From the NCBI GenBank assembly GCA_964559355.1, contig CAZLHQ010000141.1, positions 1 through 8,644 of the forward strand: a stretch of 8,644 nucleotides of DNA, in the 5' to 3' direction. This DNA comes from JAEUMD01 sp964559355. Lineage in GTDB: Bacteria; Pseudomonadota; Alphaproteobacteria; Rhizobiales; Hyphomicrobiaceae. The notes beneath the pieces were generated by a model. The model was not told where the DNA came from, made no database searches, and worked only from the letters and a program-made list of their open reading frames with translations. The position numbers and the translations under genes are program-made. Below, piece after piece: positions 6,933 through 8,644 of the stretch (the stretch's first letter is position 1; each line of letters opens with the position of its first letter).

Positions 6933-6959
6933 CCCGCTGGTGCTCTTCGCTCGAGCGGG
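6933..6959. repeat. Inverted repeat CCCGCT/AGCGGG containing a 10-bp palindrome
   Basis: CCCGCT (6933-6938) and AGCGGG (6954-6959) are exact complements with a 15-base loop. The right arm overlaps the perfect palindrome CGCTCGAGCG (6949-6958), so two alternative pairings are possible. It is the third inverted repeat in about 70 bases and lies about 70 bases before the M15 peptidase start. Confidence 0.35.
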
Positions 6960-7029
6960 CGCAGACACGGCACCAGGCGAAGGACACCCGATAGCCCGCT
7001 CTGCAGCCTTTTGGACATAAGCTCAACGC

Positions 7030-7932
7030 ATGCGCAGCATCCGCCGGTATGTCGATCGCCACACGCCCGAAACGGCCGCCGGCTTGCGTCATGGCTCGAG
7101 GGCAACTCGCGTCGCAGCAGGCGCAGTGCTTGCCTTGGTCCTCACCTCAGCCAGCGCCACCGTCGCCCTGTCACAGACGAGCCTCGACGCCCAGCCGGCA
7201 GCGGCAAGCGCAATCCCACTTTCCGCGATCGCCGACCGATTACGCGCAGCATATCCCGATCACATCTCAGGTTATGGTAACGGCGAACTGATCTGGCGTG
7301 ACGGTAGCCGCATGCCACTCGACGACGGCCGCGGCGTCAAACCCTTCGAAGCATGGCTCGCCGAGCCCGATATCGAGGACATGGTGCAGCGCCCCTATCG
7401 CAGCGGTGCACTCGCCGCGCCGCCGCCGCCGGAAGACGATCCTGGGCGCGCGCGCAATCCGGAATTCTTCAATAAGATGTATGGCGACTGCAGCAAGGGC
7501 GAGGTGGCGGCCAATCTCGTCGACATCGTTTGGCTGCCACGCAAGCACGGCGGCAAGCTCAAGGTGTCGCGCATCAACGGCGTCGCCGAGCGGTTAACTG
7601 CGATCAGCCGCGCGCTCGATGCGTTGCCCGCCCGTTTCGACCGCTATCTCATACCGCCGGCCGGCACTTACGTTTGCCGCCAGATCGCCGGGACAAAGCG
7701 CAGCTCAGCGCACGGCTACGGCATCGCCATCGATATCGCCACGCGCGAAAGCGACTATTGGCGCTGGCCGCGCGCCTCCGGCCGCAGCGCCTGGCGCAAT
7801 CGCATCCCGAACGAGATCATCTCCATCTTCGAAGCGCACGGCTTCATTTGGGGCGGCAAGTGGCATCACTTCGACACCATGCACTTCGAATACCGGCCCG
7901 AGCTGCTGCTGCCTGCCCCGCCGCTGCGGTGA
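7030..7932 (+). CDS. Exported M15-family zinc metallopeptidase (D-alanyl-D-alanine carboxypeptidase type)
   Basis: This 300-residue protein belongs to peptidase family M15, whose members cut peptide cross-links or stems in peptidoglycan (D,D-carboxypeptidase, or L-Ala-D-Glu endopeptidase in the M15C group). A basic N-terminus (1-27) and a hydrophobic segment at about 28-48 form a signal peptide or membrane anchor, so it probably works in the periplasm. The catalytic part has SSAHGYGIAID (225-235), with zinc ligands His228 and Asp235, and GGKWHHFDTMHFEYR (275-289), with His285 as third ligand and Asp282 as the likely catalytic acid. The region at 141-185 (NPEFFNKMYGDC, VDIVWLP) is typical of alphaproteobacterial relatives. 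Cys154 and Cys216 could form a disulfide. The ATG at 7030 follows an in-frame TAA at 7018-7020 and is the only ATG before residue 95; no Shine-Dalgarno is visible. It is transcribed away from ppx and appears monocistronic. The exact bond cleaved is unknown. Confidence 0.9.
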   Translation: MRSIRRYVDRHTPETAAGLRHGSRATRVAAGAVLALVLTSASATVALSQTSLDAQPAAASAIPLSAIADRLRAAYPDHISGYGNGELIWRDGSRMPLDDGRGVKPFEAWLAEPDIEDMVQRPYRSGALAAPPPPEDDPGRARNPEFFNKMYGDCSKGEVAANLVDIVWLPRKHGGKLKVSRINGVAERLTAISRALDALPARFDRYLIPPAGTYVCRQIAGTKRSSAHGYGIAIDIATRESDYWRWPRASGRSAWRNRIPNEIISIFEAHGFIWGGKWHHFDTMHFEYRPELLLPAPPLR

Positions 7933-7971
7933 GCCGCCACGAGGCCAACACAGGTTGCTCTTTCGATTTTG

Positions 7972-7993
7972 CGCAGTGCTTGAGAATACTGCG
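7972..7993 (+). terminator. Weak hairpin after the M15 peptidase gene
   Basis: CGCAGT (7972-7977) and ACTGCG (7988-7993) are exact complements with a 10-base loop, 39 bases after the peptidase stop. There is no T-tract, so termination is doubtful. It could instead stabilise the 3' end of the mRNA. Confidence 0.2.
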
Positions 7994-8165
7994 GTCGGCA
8001 GCAAGAATTTGCGGCAATGCCCCAACCCCATTCGCTGACGGCGCCTGACCCGTTCCATCACCACCGGGCGACGACGGGGTCCAGCCACACTCGCCTACAG
8101 TGCGTAACGACGCCAGCTGTCAACTCTACCGCCCTGCTCTACTGACCTCCAATACCGCCGGCAGC

Positions 8166-8243
8166 TGCTGCCTACCCTTGCTGCCCGCCCTTGCTGCCTG
8201 CCATTGCTGCCTGCCCTTAATGCCTGCACTTACTGCCTGCCCC
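8166..8243. repeat. Degenerate 13-bp tandem repeat, six copies
   Basis: Six head-to-tail units of 13 bases follow the consensus TGCTGCCTGCCCT, beginning at 8166, 8179, 8192, 8205, 8218 and 8231. The fourth copy is perfect; the others differ at one to four positions, and a poorly preserved seventh follows to about 8255. The period is not a multiple of three, so the array does not encode a repeated peptide in one frame. The first copy overlaps a small inverted repeat GGCAGC-T-GCTGCC (8160-8172). A near-identical unit (12 of 13) lies at 7907-7919, inside the last codons of the upstream peptidase gene. Confidence 0.8.
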
Positions 8244-8366
8244 GCTGACTGCATGTCCTACTCGCTCATTTGCGTGCACCTACTGGTCGCCCGATCGATT
8301 GCTCTTCAGAATGCACGTCCTGACGTCACTTCTTGCCTGCGCCTGCCGCCCTCCGTGGAGCGTGGC

Positions 8367-8395
8367 TTGCGATGTTCGGGGCGACCTGATATACG
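8367..8395 (+). promoter_or_regulatory. Likely promoter of tRNA-Gln
   Basis: A -35-like TTGCGA (8367-8372) is separated by 17 bases from an extended -10, TGATATACG, whose TATACG core lies at 8390-8395. Transcription would start near 8402, about 35 bases before the mature tRNA. The GC-rich stretch after the -10 (GCGCG) is typical of stringently controlled stable-RNA promoters. The nine -10 bases are identical to those of the candidate guaB promoter. Confidence 0.6.
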
Positions 8396-8404
8396 GCGCG
8401 TCTC

Positions 8405-8426
8405 GGCAGCCCTATTGGGCTCTGCC
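8405..8426 (+). other. Hairpin in the tRNA-Gln leader
   Basis: AGCCC (8408-8412) pairs with GGGCT (8417-8421) around TATT. The outer GGC (8405-8407) pairs with GCC (8424-8426) across a 2-base bulge. It sits between the predicted transcription start and the 5' end of the tRNA, and so would be part of the sequence removed by RNase P. A role in processing is a guess. Confidence 0.35.
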
Positions 8427-8436
8427 CTCCCGGTGT

Positions 8437-8510
8437 TGGGGGATCGTCTAATGGTAGGACTGCAGACTCTGACTCTGCCTGTCTAGGTTCGAATCCTAGT
8501 CCCCCAGCCA
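8437..8510 (+). tRNA. trnQ: tRNA-Gln (anticodon CUG)
   Basis: A complete cloverleaf of 74 bases can be drawn. The acceptor stem TGGGGGA (8437-8443) pairs with TCCCCCA (8500-8506). The D-arm is GTC/GAC with loop TAATGGTAG. The anticodon stem GCAGA/TCTGC has loop CTCTGAC, giving anticodon CTG at positions 34-36, which reads CAG (Gln). The T-arm CTAGG/CCTAG has loop TTCGAAT. The discriminator is G8507, and CCA is encoded at 8508-8510. All stems are perfectly paired, so the gene looks functional. Confidence 0.97.
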
Positions 8511-8546
8511 CGCACTAACTCATTGATATAGCTGCATAATTTGTGA

Positions 8547-8590
8547 TTTCCGTAGGCGGAAAGTCGCCGCGTTTTCCGTGGCTTGGCGAC
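8547..8590. repeat. Two adjacent inverted repeats downstream of tRNA-Gln
   Basis: TTTCCG and CGGAAA (8547-8562) are exact complements with loop TAGG. Directly after, GTCGCC (8563-8568) and GGCGAC (8585-8590) are exact complements with a 16-base loop that contains GTTTTCCG. The first hairpin, 36 bases after the tRNA, may help terminate it, but a T-run occurs only as TTTT at 8572-8575. An operator or a structured leader for the gene beyond the window is equally possible. Confidence 0.4.
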
Positions 8591-8636
8591 TGTCCGACAT
8601 CAACACCTGTGAGACAGAATTAGCGGCTTGAAGACT

Positions 8637-8641
8637 GGAGG
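8637..8641 (+). promoter_or_regulatory. Shine-Dalgarno-like GGAGG at the window end
   Basis: GGAGG lies 3 bases from the right edge. It matches the strong sequences used by guaB and the DUF302 gene in this window, so a plus-strand gene may start within about 10 bases outside. The start codon is not visible. Confidence 0.3.
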
Positions 8642-8644
8642 ATT

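Larger units (their letters stand above)
6502..7029. other. 528-bp divergent intergenic region without a convincing gene
   Basis: This gap separates the start of ppx (minus) from the start of the M15 peptidase (plus), so it must hold promoters for both. A TATAAG on the minus strand (plus-strand scale 6516-6521) would place a start only a few bases before the ppx ATG, without a good -35. Open frames of 62 to 106 codons exist on both strands, but they overlap each other, lack ribosome binding sites and resemble no family I know. Besides the repeats listed separately, there is a 12-bp perfect palindrome CCGGAATTCCGG (6569-6580) and an imperfect inverted repeat, ATTGCCTCC with GGAGGCCAAT (6633-6664). 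A small RNA is possible but not shown. Confidence 0.6.
7933..8366. other. Non-coding region between the peptidase gene and the tRNA-Gln promoter
   Basis: I find no credible gene on either strand here. The region is C/T-rich on the plus strand, especially from about 8130 to 8350, and holds the 13-bp tandem repeat described separately. A plus-strand frame from 8100 to 8486 is open, but it runs through the repeat with no ribosome binding site and ends inside the tRNA. No clear terminator with a T-tract follows the peptidase gene. Confidence 0.6.

Noticed and set aside
8166..8255. A CRISPR array
   Set aside because: The units are 13 bases, directly adjacent without spacers, and no cas gene is present.
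8100..8486. A 128-codon plus-strand frame with a Cys/Leu/Pro-rich middle
   Set aside because: It runs through the 13-bp repeat and into the tRNA, has no ribosome binding site, and its repeat period is not a multiple of three.
8326..8511. A 61-codon minus-strand frame beginning MAGGLGFEPRQ
   Set aside because: It reads antisense through tRNA-Gln. The GLGFEPR peptide is a well-known artefact of translating tRNA T-arms.

Overview
The window is GC-rich chromosomal DNA. Its protein families and gene order suggest an alphaproteobacterium of the Hyphomicrobiales (Rhizobiales) type. Seven genes, one cut by the left edge, lie on the minus strand from about 6501 down to 1. One gene and a tRNA lie on the plus strand at the right.

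Minus strand, in transcription order: an exopolyphosphatase/guanosine pentaphosphatase (Ppx/GppA) with a long disordered N-terminus; the 23S rRNA 2'-O-methyltransferase RlmE; a secreted DUF302 protein; IMP dehydrogenase GuaB; two adjacent MAPEG-type membrane proteins, the second lacking the family's key polar residues; and the 5' part of an RsmB/NOP rRNA cytosine methyltransferase, which runs off the window start. The last four are nearly seamless: TGATG at guaB/MAPEG, a 9-base gap, then ATGA at MAPEG-like/rsmB. They are probably one operon. The ppx-rlmE pair forms another. The cluster links guanine nucleotide synthesis, (p)ppGpp or polyphosphate turnover, and rRNA methylation.

Plus strand: a 528-bp divergent gap without a convincing gene but with several inverted repeats, then an exported M15-family zinc peptidase (peptidoglycan carboxypeptidase/endopeptidase type), then about 500 bp of non-coding DNA holding a degenerate 13-bp tandem repeat. 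A good promoter and a leader hairpin precede tRNA-Gln(CUG), which has an encoded CCA. The final 134 bp hold inverted repeats and, at the very end, a Shine-Dalgarno-like sequence that may serve a gene starting just outside.

I see no transposase, integrase, CRISPR array, toxin-antitoxin or defence gene. This is mostly an ordinary housekeeping region. The points worth a second look are the guaB leader and promoter, the degenerate MAPEG paralogue, a possible small secreted peptide overlapping a terminator-like hairpin, the Ppx extension, and the repeats in the two right-hand gaps.
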